DNA of 64,000 nt from Bacteroidia bacterium (lineage in GTDB: Bacteria > Bacteroidota > Bacteroidia > B-17B0 > Aurantibacillaceae). The position numbers and the translations under genes were made by a program. Location of the stretch: the NCBI GenBank assembly GCA_018000995.1, contig JAGNIU010000001.1:186001-250000 (forward strand), given 5' to 3'. Of the stretch, positions 8,411-17,237 are shown piece after piece. Below the pieces are notes generated by a model. The model saw only the letters and a program-made list of their open reading frames with translations, had not been told where the DNA came from and ran no database searches. Positions within the stretch are counted from its first letter, which is position 1, and each line of letters opens with the position of its first letter.

Positions 8411-10042
8411 ATGACTAAAAGATTTTATTCCCTTCTGTTTTTATTTTTGTTCGCAGGTTCGTTTGCGCAACACAATACTTTACCAATTATTCCACAACCT
8501 ACTGAGGTCACTTTAAAAGAAGGAAATTTTACCATATCTCCAACTACTAAAATTGTTTTAAGAGGTTCGGATAGTTTTACAAATGACATTAATTGGTTTA
8601 ATGACTATCTCGAAAAAAATTATGGCTTCCGTTTAGAAACCATTCCTAACGAATCTAAAATTGGAAATTTCATTCAGTTTGAATATCCTGATTTTGAAGG
8701 TGGCTTTAAAGAGAATTATCACTTAGACATTAATAAAGCCAGAATAAAAATTATCGCTGAAGGAAATGGCTCCGGCGCATTTTATGCTTTGCAATCCTTA
8801 GTTCAACTAATACCCGCTCAAGAAATAAAATCTTTAAAAGTTGCTCCAAAAAAAACGTTTGAGGTTCCTTGTGTTTACATAAAAGATCGTCCTCGTTACG
8901 AATGGCGCGGCATGCATTTAGATGTTTGTCGCCACTTCTTCCCGATTTCTTTTGTAAAACGCTATATCGATTTAATTGCTGCTTACAAAATGAATGTCTT
9001 TCATTGGCATTTAACCGAAGATCAAGGTTGGCGTATCGAAATAAAAAAATATCCTAAGCTAACTTCTGTTGGTGCGTGGCGTAGCGGAACAATGGTTGGT
9101 TCTGATAAAGACAAAAAATACGATACCATTCGTTATGGCGGTTTTTATACTCAGGAAGAAATTAAAGATGTTGTAGCCTATGCCACAGCGCGACATATTA
9201 CAGTTGTTCCGGAAATTGAAATGCCGGGACATTCATTAGCAGCCATTGCAGCTTACCCTTGGTTATCTTGCACCGGACAAAAACAAGAAGTGGCAAAAGG
9301 CTGGGGCGTGTTTGATGATGTATATTGCACAAAAGATTCAACCTTTCAATTTTTACAGGATGTACTGACTGAAGTGATGGATTTGTTTCCCGGAAAATAT
9401 ATTCATATTGGTGGAGATGAATGTCCGAAAACACGCTGGAAAACTTGTTCTCATTGTCAAAGTTTAATCAAAAAAGAAAAATTAAAAGATGAACACGAAT
9501 TACAAAGTTATTTCATCACCCGCATCGAGAAATTTTTAAATAGCAAAGGCAAACAAATTATAGGCTGGGATGAAATTTTAGAAGGTGGTCTGGCTCCTAA
9601 TGCTGCTGTGATGAGTTGGCGCGGAACCGAAGGAGGAATTGCAGCCGCTAAACAAAAACATAAAGTGGTAATGAGTCCGGGTAAACCTTGTTATTTCGAT
9701 CACTATCAAAACAAAAATAAATCTGCCGAGCCTTTAGCCATTGGCGGATTTAATCCGGTTGATTCGGTTTACAATTACAATCCAACTCCAAAAATACTGA
9801 ACGAACAAGAAGCGCAATTTATAATGGGCGCACAAGGAAATGTTTGGACAGAATATATTTTAAATGAGAAACAAGTAGAATACATGGCCGTGCCTCGTAT
9901 GATTGCTTTAGCAGAAGTGCTATGGACAAAACCTGAAAATAAAAACTTCGACAATTTTTATAAACGCTTAAATCAGAATAGATTTATTTTAGATATGTGG
10001 CAAATTAATTACGCCAAACATTTTATTACCAAAACCAAATAA
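8411..10042 (+). CDS. GH20 beta-N-acetylhexosaminidase
   Basis: A 543-residue exported enzyme (signal peptide ending GSFAQ, residue 20). Residues about 23-150 form the GH20 N-terminal domain; from 160 the catalytic barrel starts with RYEWRGMHLDVCRHF and runs through HWHLTEDQGWRIEIKKYPKLT. The catalytic Asp-Glu pair is D336-E337 in HIGGDECPKTRW, and IGWDEILEGG and GAQGNVWTEYI complete the active site. It removes terminal beta-GlcNAc or GalNAc by substrate-assisted catalysis in the periplasm or at the surface. Next to glycosylasparaginase, beta-mannosidase and a GH92 alpha-mannosidase the natural substrate is probably the antennae or the chitobiose core of N-glycans. Confidence 0.95.
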   Translation: MTKRFYSLLFLFLFAGSFAQHNTLPIIPQPTEVTLKEGNFTISPTTKIVLRGSDSFTNDINWFNDYLEKNYGFRLETIPNESKIGNFIQFEYPDFEGGFKENYHLDINKARIKIIAEGNGSGAFYALQSLVQLIPAQEIKSLKVAPKKTFEVPCVYIKDRPRYEWRGMHLDVCRHFFPISFVKRYIDLIAAYKMNVFHWHLTEDQGWRIEIKKYPKLTSVGAWRSGTMVGSDKDKKYDTIRYGGFYTQEEIKDVVAYATARHITVVPEIEMPGHSLAAIAAYPWLSCTGQKQEVAKGWGVFDDVYCTKDSTFQFLQDVLTEVMDLFPGKYIHIGGDECPKTRWKTCSHCQSLIKKEKLKDEHELQSYFITRIEKFLNSKGKQIIGWDEILEGGLAPNAAVMSWRGTEGGIAAAKQKHKVVMSPGKPCYFDHYQNKNKSAEPLAIGGFNPVDSVYNYNPTPKILNEQEAQFIMGAQGNVWTEYILNEKQVEYMAVPRMIALAEVLWTKPENKNFDNFYKRLNQNRFILDMWQINYAKHFITKTK

Positions 10043-10043
10043 T

Positions 10044-11039
10044 ATGGCATCAAGACGGAAATTTTTAAAAACATCTGGGATTTTATCAGCGTTAGCTTTA
10101 ACTAGTTTGCCAAAATTCGGAAAAGCAATTTCGGTTGAAGAAAAATCAACTACTGAAGGTGAGGTAAGAAAACCAGTTGTCATTTCAACTTGGAATCATG
10201 GTTTAGCTGCAAATGAAGGAGCTTGGAAAGTTTTATCTGCCAACGGAACAGCATTAGATGCCGTTGAAAAAGGTGTAATGGTTACTGAAGCGGATTTCTC
10301 AAATTTAAGTGTTGGTCTTGGTGGTTTACCTGATAGAGATGGTAATGTAACTTTAGATGCTTGCATTATGGATGAAAAAGGAAGATGTGGCGGCGTTGCG
10401 TTTTTACAACGTATTAAACATCCTGTTTCGGTTGCAAGAATGGTAATGGAAAAAACTCCTCACGTTTTAATTGTTGGAAGTGGCGCTCAAAAATTTGCAT
10501 TAGACAACGGATTTAAATTAGAACCAAAGAAATTAAGTGCTGCGGCAGAAAAAGCTTATAGAGAATGGCTGAAAACAAGTCAATACAAACCCGTTGTTAA
10601 TGTTGAAAATCACGATACAATAGGCATGGTGGCTTTAGACGCGCACGGAAATTTATCAGGCTCGTGTACTACAAGCGGATTAGCTTATAAAATGAATGGT
10701 CGCGTTGGTGATTCTCCAATTATTGGTGCCGGAATGTATGTCGACAATGAAGTTGGTGCGGCTTGTGCTACAGGATTAGGCGAAACTGTTTTACGTATTT
10801 GCGGTTCTTATTTAGTGGTTGAATTAATGCGACAAGGAGCCTCTCCGGCCGAAGCTTGTAAAAAAGCGGTTGAACGTTTAGTTTCTAAAAATCCAAATTA
10901 TAAAGATGTACAAGTTGGTTTTCTTGCTATAAACAAAAAAGGTGAACACGGCGCTTACGCTTTACAAAAAGGTTTTAATTACGCGCTTAACGATAACACC
11001 GGAAATAAATTATTTGATGCTGATTATTTTTTAAAGTAA
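10044..11039 (+). CDS. N4-(beta-N-acetylglucosaminyl)-L-asparaginase, Tat-exported
   Basis: A 331-residue Ntn-hydrolase that splits GlcNAc from asparagine. The precursor should self-cleave before Thr192 in NHDTIGMVALD, the nucleophile site of glycosylasparaginases, followed by GNLSGSCTTSGLAYKMNGRVGD and GAGMYVDNEVGAACATGLGE, which bind the substrate. The N-terminus is a twin-arginine signal (SRRKFLKTSGILSALALTS), so the enzyme is likely folded before export to the periplasm, as in related Bacteroidota enzymes. It starts one base after the GH20 stop codon and ends flush with the cutC start. It would perform the last step of asparagine-linked glycan breakdown. Confidence 0.93.
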   Translation: MASRRKFLKTSGILSALALTSLPKFGKAISVEEKSTTEGEVRKPVVISTWNHGLAANEGAWKVLSANGTALDAVEKGVMVTEADFSNLSVGLGGLPDRDGNVTLDACIMDEKGRCGGVAFLQRIKHPVSVARMVMEKTPHVLIVGSGAQKFALDNGFKLEPKKLSAAAEKAYREWLKTSQYKPVVNVENHDTIGMVALDAHGNLSGSCTTSGLAYKMNGRVGDSPIIGAGMYVDNEVGAACATGLGETVLRICGSYLVVELMRQGASPAEACKKAVERLVSKNPNYKDVQVGFLAINKKGEHGAYALQKGFNYALNDNTGNKLFDADYFLK

Positions 11040-11702
11040 ATGCTTCTTGAAATAGCCTGTTTTAATTTAGAATCTTGCTTAATTGCGCAACAAACAGGCG
11101 CTAACAGAATAGAACTTTGCGAAAATTATTCTGTAGGCGGAATTACCCCTTCCGAAAAATTAATTATTGAAGTTCGTAAACAAATAAACATTGACCTATT
11201 TGTTATGATTCGTCCCCGTGAAGGAAATTTTGCTTATTCAGATTCTGAATTCGAACTAATGAAAAAGCAAATTGCTTTTTGTAAAGAAAAAAACTGTAAC
11301 GGTATTGTGTTTGGTATTCTGACTAAAGAAAATAAAATAGATGTTGTCCGTTGTAAAGAATTAGTTGAATTAGCAAAACCGATGTCCTGCACATTTCACA
11401 GGGCTTTTGATGAAATTGAAAACTCGGAGTCGGCTTTAGAAGAAATTATTGAATGTAGTTTTTTAAGGGTTCTAAGTTCAGGTAAACAAAAAACAGCAAT
11501 TGAAGGTTCAGACCTACTTTCGCAATTAATTAAAAAATCTGAGGGAAGAATTATAATAATGCCTGGTGGAGGAATCCGATCTTCAAATATTTCTGACCTA
11601 ATAAAAACTACCGGCGCTAGTGAGTTTCATTCGGCCGCTATTACAAACACCAGTGAAATCGCTGATGAAGTCGAAATCAAAAAATTGATCTCTGCCTTTT
11701 GA
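11040..11702 (+). CDS. cutC: CutC family protein
   Basis: A 220-residue TIM-barrel protein of the CutC family: ACFNLESCLIAQQTGANRIELCENYSVGG at the N-terminus, then VMIRPREGNFAYSDSE, CNGIVFGILT, CTFHRAFDE, and IMPGGGIRSSNIS near the end. The family is annotated as copper homeostasis but its true reaction has not been settled. No signal peptide, so cytosolic. Its start follows the glycosylasparaginase stop directly and its end overlaps the beta-mannosidase start by four bases, so it is an integral part of this glycan operon. The location suggests a role in processing an imported sugar product rather than copper, but this is inference only. Confidence 0.9.
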   Translation: MLLEIACFNLESCLIAQQTGANRIELCENYSVGGITPSEKLIIEVRKQINIDLFVMIRPREGNFAYSDSEFELMKKQIAFCKEKNCNGIVFGILTKENKIDVVRCKELVELAKPMSCTFHRAFDEIENSESALEEIIECSFLRVLSSGKQKTAIEGSDLLSQLIKKSEGRIIIMPGGGIRSSNISDLIKTTGASEFHSAAITNTSEIADEVEIKKLISAF

Positions 11703-14221
11703 AAAAACTAATTTTATATAGCTACTTATTGTTGATTTGTGTTTTTGCTTACGCGCAAAATACCGAACTCGTTTTAAATCCAAAATGGGAATTCCGACAA
11801 AAAGGAACTGACACGTGGTATCTGGCTTCAGTGCCCGGAACTGTGCATACAGATTTACTGTCTAATAAATTAATTCCCGATCCTTTCTTTTCTGATAACG
11901 AAAAAAAAGTACAGTGGGTAGAAAATGAAGATTGGGAATACAAATCTGAATTTACTTGCGATAAAAAAACAATTTCACAAAACAACATTGAACTCAAATT
12001 TGAAGGTCTGGATACCTACGCTAAAATCTATCTTAATAAAAAACTAATTCTTGAAACTAATAATATGTTTCGCTCTTGGTTAGTGAATATTAAGAAAGAA
12101 GTTAAAGAAGGAAATAATACTCTATTGATTGTATTCGAGTCTGCCGTTAAAAAAGGAAAAGCTTTAGCTTCTAAATTATCTTACACTTTACCCGGCGAGG
12201 AAAAAATATTCACCCGAAAAGCCCAATACCAATATGGTTGGGACTGGGGACCGCGTTTAGTGACTTGTGGGATTTACAAACCCATAAAACTAATAACGTG
12301 GAATAAACTAAAAATTGAATCTATATACGCACATACAAAAGAGATTAAAGACACAGTAGCTAAAACTGATTTTATTTTTGAAATCCTCTGCAATAAAGAA
12401 GGTTATTATGAAATCAGATATAATATTTCAAGTAAAGGAAGAAATCGCGAGCAATCCAGAATTAAAACTCAACTGGTAAGTTTAAAGGCAGGATTAAACA
12501 CTGTAACGGTCAGCACAAGTATTCCCAACCCTAATTTATGGTGGTGTAATAATATGGGTAACAGAAGAGCTTCACTTTACTCAGCAGCGTTTAAAATAGT
12601 TAATGATGATAGTTTAATTACTCAGGAATCCGTTCAGTTTGGAATTCGCACCATCGAATTGATACAAGATAAAGATTCTGTTGGCTCATCGTTTTATTTT
12701 AAATTAAATGATGTTCCTGTTTTTATGAAAGGGGCAAATTATGTTCCGCAACATAGTTTTTTGCCCAATTTAAATTCAAGTAACTACAGAGACATAATAA
12801 GTATGGCAAAAGACGCAAACATGAATATGCTCCGTGTTTGGGGTGGTGGTGTTTATGCTGATGAAGAATTTTATAAAGATTGCGATCGTGCCGGCATTTT
12901 AGTTTGGCAAGATTTTATGTTTGCCTGTGCGATGTATCCCGGCGATAAGTCTTTTATTGAAAATGTAACACAAGAAGCAATTGAACAAGTAAAAAAATTA
13001 CGCAATCATCCTTGTATTGCTCTATGGTGTGGCAATAATGAAATAAGTGAAGGTTGGTATAATTGGGGCTGGCAAAAACAATTCAAATACTCAAAAAAAG
13101 ATTCTGCAAAAATTTGGAAAGATTACGAAAATCTGTTTCAAAAAACACTTCCCGAAATTGTAAAACAAAATGATTTTCAAAATGCTTATTGGCCTTCATC
13201 GCCTTCTATTGGATGGGGACGTAAAGAAAGTTTACAGCAAGGTGATTCCCATTATTGGGGGGTTTGGTGGGGCAACGAACCTTTTGAACTATATGAGAAG
13301 AAAGTGGGACGATTTATGAGTGAATATGGTTTTCAAAGTATGCCACCTTTATCAACTTTCAAAACCTTTAGTGATTCGGCTGATTTAAATTTCAACACGG
13401 CTGCCGTAAAAAATCATCAGAAACATCCTACAGGCTATCAAACTATAACTAATTATATGGAGCGGGATTATTTTGTTCCTAAGGATTTTGAAAAATATAT
13501 TTATGTTTCTCAATTGCTGCAAGCACAAGGCATGAAAACTGCCATCGAATCACATAGAATTGCTAAACCTTATTGTATGGGCACGTTGTTCTGGCAGCTT
13601 AACGATTGTTGGCCGGTTACATCGTGGAGTGCAATTGATTTTGAAAATCAACCGAAAGCATTTTTATACCATTTAAAAGATTTGTATGCCAACGTTGCTG
13701 TAGTCATAAAAAAATCAGGTGCCGAATACAAAATTCACATTGTTAACGATAATTATTTCACTTTTGATGGCAGGCTAACATTAACTATAAAAGATTTTTC
13801 CGGAACTGAAATTCTCAGTAAAAAAATTGATACAAAAATTATTTCAAATAGCGCTTCCATTTATTTTACTTTAATAGAGAGCGAAATTCCCAACTTTAAT
13901 CCTGAAAAAATTTATTTGAGTTGCTCACTGAAGAGTAATGACGAAAAAATTAAGATTGAGAACTTATTCTACTTCACATCGCCAAAAAATTTAAAGCTTA
14001 CCACGCCGAAAATAAATTTAAATTACTTTTCGGACCAAGGAATTCTCAAAATACAATCTGACGTGTTGGTGAAAAACTTCTATATGTACACCGAAAAAAC
14101 AGATTACGAGAACAACTATTTCGACCTTGAGCCAGGCAGAGAATACCAAATAAAGTTAAAAGGCAAAGTAACTCAAGTTGAAGAAATTAAGTTTATGTCG
14201 CTAAACGATATAAATCATTAA
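11699..14221 (+). CDS. GH2 beta-mannosidase
   Basis: An 840-residue exported GH2 enzyme. It starts at a TTG that overlaps the cutC stop by four bases; the signal peptide (MKKLILYSYLLLICVFAYAQ) confirms this start. The sugar-binding domain covers about residues 25-205 (WYLASVPGTVHTDLL, GLDTYAKIYLN, YQYGWDWGPRLVTCGI), an Ig-like domain follows, then the barrel from about 330. The acid/base Glu448 lies in GNNEIS and the nucleophile Glu542 in RFMSEYGFQSMPP. The GWDWGPR and MRVWGGG-like (NMLRVWGGGVY) motifs are those of mannosidases rather than galactosidases. It would remove the beta-1,4-mannose of the N-glycan core. Confidence 0.93.
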   Translation: MKKLILYSYLLLICVFAYAQNTELVLNPKWEFRQKGTDTWYLASVPGTVHTDLLSNKLIPDPFFSDNEKKVQWVENEDWEYKSEFTCDKKTISQNNIELKFEGLDTYAKIYLNKKLILETNNMFRSWLVNIKKEVKEGNNTLLIVFESAVKKGKALASKLSYTLPGEEKIFTRKAQYQYGWDWGPRLVTCGIYKPIKLITWNKLKIESIYAHTKEIKDTVAKTDFIFEILCNKEGYYEIRYNISSKGRNREQSRIKTQLVSLKAGLNTVTVSTSIPNPNLWWCNNMGNRRASLYSAAFKIVNDDSLITQESVQFGIRTIELIQDKDSVGSSFYFKLNDVPVFMKGANYVPQHSFLPNLNSSNYRDIISMAKDANMNMLRVWGGGVYADEEFYKDCDRAGILVWQDFMFACAMYPGDKSFIENVTQEAIEQVKKLRNHPCIALWCGNNEISEGWYNWGWQKQFKYSKKDSAKIWKDYENLFQKTLPEIVKQNDFQNAYWPSSPSIGWGRKESLQQGDSHYWGVWWGNEPFELYEKKVGRFMSEYGFQSMPPLSTFKTFSDSADLNFNTAAVKNHQKHPTGYQTITNYMERDYFVPKDFEKYIYVSQLLQAQGMKTAIESHRIAKPYCMGTLFWQLNDCWPVTSWSAIDFENQPKAFLYHLKDLYANVAVVIKKSGAEYKIHIVNDNYFTFDGRLTLTIKDFSGTEILSKKIDTKIISNSASIYFTLIESEIPNFNPEKIYLSCSLKSNDEKIKIENLFYFTSPKNLKLTTPKINLNYFSDQGILKIQSDVLVKNFYMYTEKTDYENNYFDLEPGREYQIKLKGKVTQVEEIKFMSLNDINH

Positions 14222-14238
14222 ATTTACATTTAGATTCT

Positions 14239-17196
14239 ATGAAACATTCCATTGTTATAATCGCCCTCGTTTTAACTTCCATCTTTTCTTACCAAAAGTT
14301 AACCGCGCAGAATGATTTTGCAAAACACGTAAATCCATTTATTGGAACCGGCGGTCACGGCCATACATTTCCCGGCGCAACATTACCATTTGGAATGGTA
14401 CAGCTAAGTCCTGACACTAGAATTGATGGCAGTTGGGATGGTTGTGGTGGTTATCATTATAGTGATAGTATCATTTACGGCTTTTCACACACTCACTTGA
14501 GCGGAACAGGTGTTAGTGACTACGGTGATGTTTTATTAATGCCGATGCTTGGTGATCCCAGTATTGAAAATAAAATTTATGCTTCCAAATTTTCTCACTT
14601 AAAAGAAAAAGCGAGTGCCGGATTCTATGAAGTGATGCTGGAAGATGATAAAATAAAAGCTGAACTCACCACAACACTAAGAACAGGAATTCACAGATAT
14701 ACATTTCCGAAAGCAGAAAAAGCAAATGTTATTTTAGACCTGCTTCACCGTGATAAAGCTTTAAATTGTGGTATAAAGGTTATTGACAGTTTAACTATTT
14801 CAGGATTTAGAATAAGTGAAGCCTGGGCAAAAGAGCAACACGTTTATTTCATAATTAAATTCTCCAAGCCTTTCAAAAAAATAGAATACTCGGTAAAACG
14901 AAAGTTTCAGCCGACAGTAAATAAAAAATTAAAAGAAAATGTTGAAGGTGCTTATTTTGAATTTGACATTCGTGACGGAGCTCCATTAATTATGAAAGTG
15001 AGCATATCAGGTACCGACACTGACGGCGCTTTACGGAACATGGAAGCAGAAGCTAAACATTGGGATTTTGATAAATACAAAAAAGAAGCAGAGCAAAGTT
15101 GGAATAAAGAATTATCAAAAATTGAAGTGGAGAGTGATGATAAAAACAAACTCGCTATTTTTTATACGGCACTTTATCATTGCATGATTCATCCAAGTAC
15201 AAATATGGATGTTGACGGAAAATACCGAGGGCGGGATAATAAAATTCACACTGCAAATAACTTTACTTATTTCACAGTATTTTCTTTGTGGGATACTTTC
15301 AGAGCCTTGCATCCGTTATTCACTATTATTGACAGAAAAAGAACCAGCGACTTCATCAATACTTTCTTTTGGCAATACGACGCCGGTAGACGTTTACCGG
15401 TTTGGGAACTCGCTTCCAACGAAACGGATTGTATGATTGGATATCATTCCGTTTCAGTAATAGCCGATGCGGTTACAAAAGGCATTGGCGGTTTTGATAC
15501 AGTTGTTATTTATGATGCCATAAAGGCTGCCTCTAATCACACAGCATTTGGTGCGCCTATCTACAACCAAAATGGATATCTCCAAATTGATGATGAACAC
15601 GAAAGCGTTTCTAAAACACTGGAGTATGCATACGATGATTGGTGCATTGCGCAAGTAGCTCAAAAATTTAAACAAACAAAAGATTATTATTACTACATCA
15701 AAAGAGCGCAATCTTACAAAAATGTCTTTGATGTATCAACCGGATTTATGCGCCCGAGAAAAAATGGCAATTGGTTATCTCCGTTTGAACCCAGTGAAGT
15801 AAATAATCATTTTACAGAAGCCAATAGCTGGCAATATTCTTTTTTTGTTCCGCATGATATTGATGGTTTAATTAAACTTCACGGTGGTGATGCCGGTTTT
15901 GAAAAAAAATTAGACGATTTATTTTCCACCTCCAGTAAAACAACAGGACGAGATCAAGCAGACATAACTGGTTTAATTGGTCAGTATGCGCATGGCAACG
16001 AACCAAGTCATCACATGGCTTATTTGTATAATTATGTTGGCAAACCGGAAAAAACAACACAAAAAGTTCATCAAATTTTAAATGAGTTTTATAAAAATTC
16101 TCCCGATGGTTTAATTGGTAATGAAGATTGCGGACAAATGAGTGCATGGTATGTTTTAAGTGCAATGGGCTTGTATCAGGTTTGTCCGGGCCAACCTGAA
16201 TACGCTTTAAGCACACCGTTTTTTGAAAAAATAAAAATCAACCTTGAAAACGGGAAAGCGTTTGAGATTACATCTCCAAGAACAAGTTTAGGTAACGAAA
16301 GTAATATAGTAACCGCAATAAATCTCAATTCAAAACAACAATACCGTTCTGCTATTTCTCATCAGCAAATTGCAAATGGGGGTAAATTAGCTTTTAGTTT
16401 CACGCCTCAAAAAGATAGCGCTAACAAATACGGGAGAAGTAAATTTATGAGGCCGCATACAAAAATTACAGGCAACTTAATAATTCCTGTTCCTATTATT
16501 CAAAGTTTTTCAAAATCGTTTAAAGTGAGTCAGGAAATTACTTTAAGCAGCGGTTCTATGCCAAACGCAAATGTAGTTTATACAACCGATGGAACTGAGC
16601 CTACAAAAAAATCTTCGCTGTACTTTAAACCATTTCTTATTGACACTACGTGTACTATTAAAACAAAAATTTATACCGAAAATGATAGCAGTAAAACAAC
16701 TACCGCCCATTTTTTTAAGGCTCCAAACAATTACAAAATAACATTAAATTGTAAATACAACAGACAATATACAGCAGGTGGAGATGAAGGTATAATTGAT
16801 GGCATTTACGGTGAAACTAATTGGCGTAAGGGAGAATGGCAGGGTTATCAAGCGCAGGATTTTAATTGTGTGATTGATATGGGGGTTGCTAAAAACATCA
16901 ATTTAATTAGTAGTAACTATTTACAGGATACCAGGTCGTGGATTATTTTCCCAACTGAGTTAGAATATTTTATTTCAACTGACGGGAAAAAATTTACTTC
17001 CGTAACCAAGATGCTGAACCCGGTGGCCGCCAGTGATTACGAATCGCAATTAAAAAAATTCGAATACCGTTTAGAGAAAACACTTAAAGCGCGTTATGTA
17101 AAAATTGTGGCTAAGAACTTTGGAAAATTACCCGACTGGCATCAAGGAGCCGGCGGCGATGCCTTCATTTTTATTGATGAAATTGAAATAAAGTAA
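14239..17196 (+). CDS. GH92 alpha-mannosidase with C-terminal accessory domains
   Basis: A 985-residue exported enzyme (signal peptide ending KLTAQ, about residue 23). GH92 begins with VNPFIGTGGHGHTFPGATLPFGMVQLSPD and continues through HTHLSGTGVSDYGD, LWDTFRALHPL, ELASNETDCMIGYHSV and, at the active site, HGNEPSHHMAYLYNY and GNEDCGQMSAWYVLSAMGLYQVCPG. GH92 enzymes are calcium-dependent exo-alpha-mannosidases that trim high-mannose N-glycans. After the catalytic part (to about 735) there is a chitobiase C-terminal-like strand domain (VVYTTDGTEPTKKSSLYF, about 780-800) and a discoidin-like F5/8 domain (NWRKGEWQGYQAQDF to the end), which may bind sugar. It closes the glycan operon. Confidence 0.93.
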   Translation: MKHSIVIIALVLTSIFSYQKLTAQNDFAKHVNPFIGTGGHGHTFPGATLPFGMVQLSPDTRIDGSWDGCGGYHYSDSIIYGFSHTHLSGTGVSDYGDVLLMPMLGDPSIENKIYASKFSHLKEKASAGFYEVMLEDDKIKAELTTTLRTGIHRYTFPKAEKANVILDLLHRDKALNCGIKVIDSLTISGFRISEAWAKEQHVYFIIKFSKPFKKIEYSVKRKFQPTVNKKLKENVEGAYFEFDIRDGAPLIMKVSISGTDTDGALRNMEAEAKHWDFDKYKKEAEQSWNKELSKIEVESDDKNKLAIFYTALYHCMIHPSTNMDVDGKYRGRDNKIHTANNFTYFTVFSLWDTFRALHPLFTIIDRKRTSDFINTFFWQYDAGRRLPVWELASNETDCMIGYHSVSVIADAVTKGIGGFDTVVIYDAIKAASNHTAFGAPIYNQNGYLQIDDEHESVSKTLEYAYDDWCIAQVAQKFKQTKDYYYYIKRAQSYKNVFDVSTGFMRPRKNGNWLSPFEPSEVNNHFTEANSWQYSFFVPHDIDGLIKLHGGDAGFEKKLDDLFSTSSKTTGRDQADITGLIGQYAHGNEPSHHMAYLYNYVGKPEKTTQKVHQILNEFYKNSPDGLIGNEDCGQMSAWYVLSAMGLYQVCPGQPEYALSTPFFEKIKINLENGKAFEITSPRTSLGNESNIVTAINLNSKQQYRSAISHQQIANGGKLAFSFTPQKDSANKYGRSKFMRPHTKITGNLIIPVPIIQSFSKSFKVSQEITLSSGSMPNANVVYTTDGTEPTKKSSLYFKPFLIDTTCTIKTKIYTENDSSKTTTAHFFKAPNNYKITLNCKYNRQYTAGGDEGIIDGIYGETNWRKGEWQGYQAQDFNCVIDMGVAKNINLISSNYLQDTRSWIIFPTELEYFISTDGKKFTSVTKMLNPVAASDYESQLKKFEYRLEKTLKARYVKIVAKNFGKLPDWHQGAGGDAFIFIDEIEIK

Positions 17197-17220
17197 TTTT
17201 TATTCCCCAATAAACTCTCG

Positions 17221-17228
17221 TACTTTTG
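17221..17228 (+). promoter_or_regulatory. Bacteroidota -7 box upstream of ispG
   Basis: TACTTTTG matches the TAnnTTTG -7 consensus exactly and ends nine bases before the ispG ATG. No clear -33 TTG element is seen at the proper distance. It marks a likely transcription start between the GH92 gene and ispG. Confidence 0.5.
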
Positions 17229-17237
17229 CTTTATTAA

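Noticed and set aside
15872-16216. A 114-codon minus-strand frame inside the GH92 gene
   Set aside because: Fully overlapped by conserved GH92 active-site blocks; no independent support.
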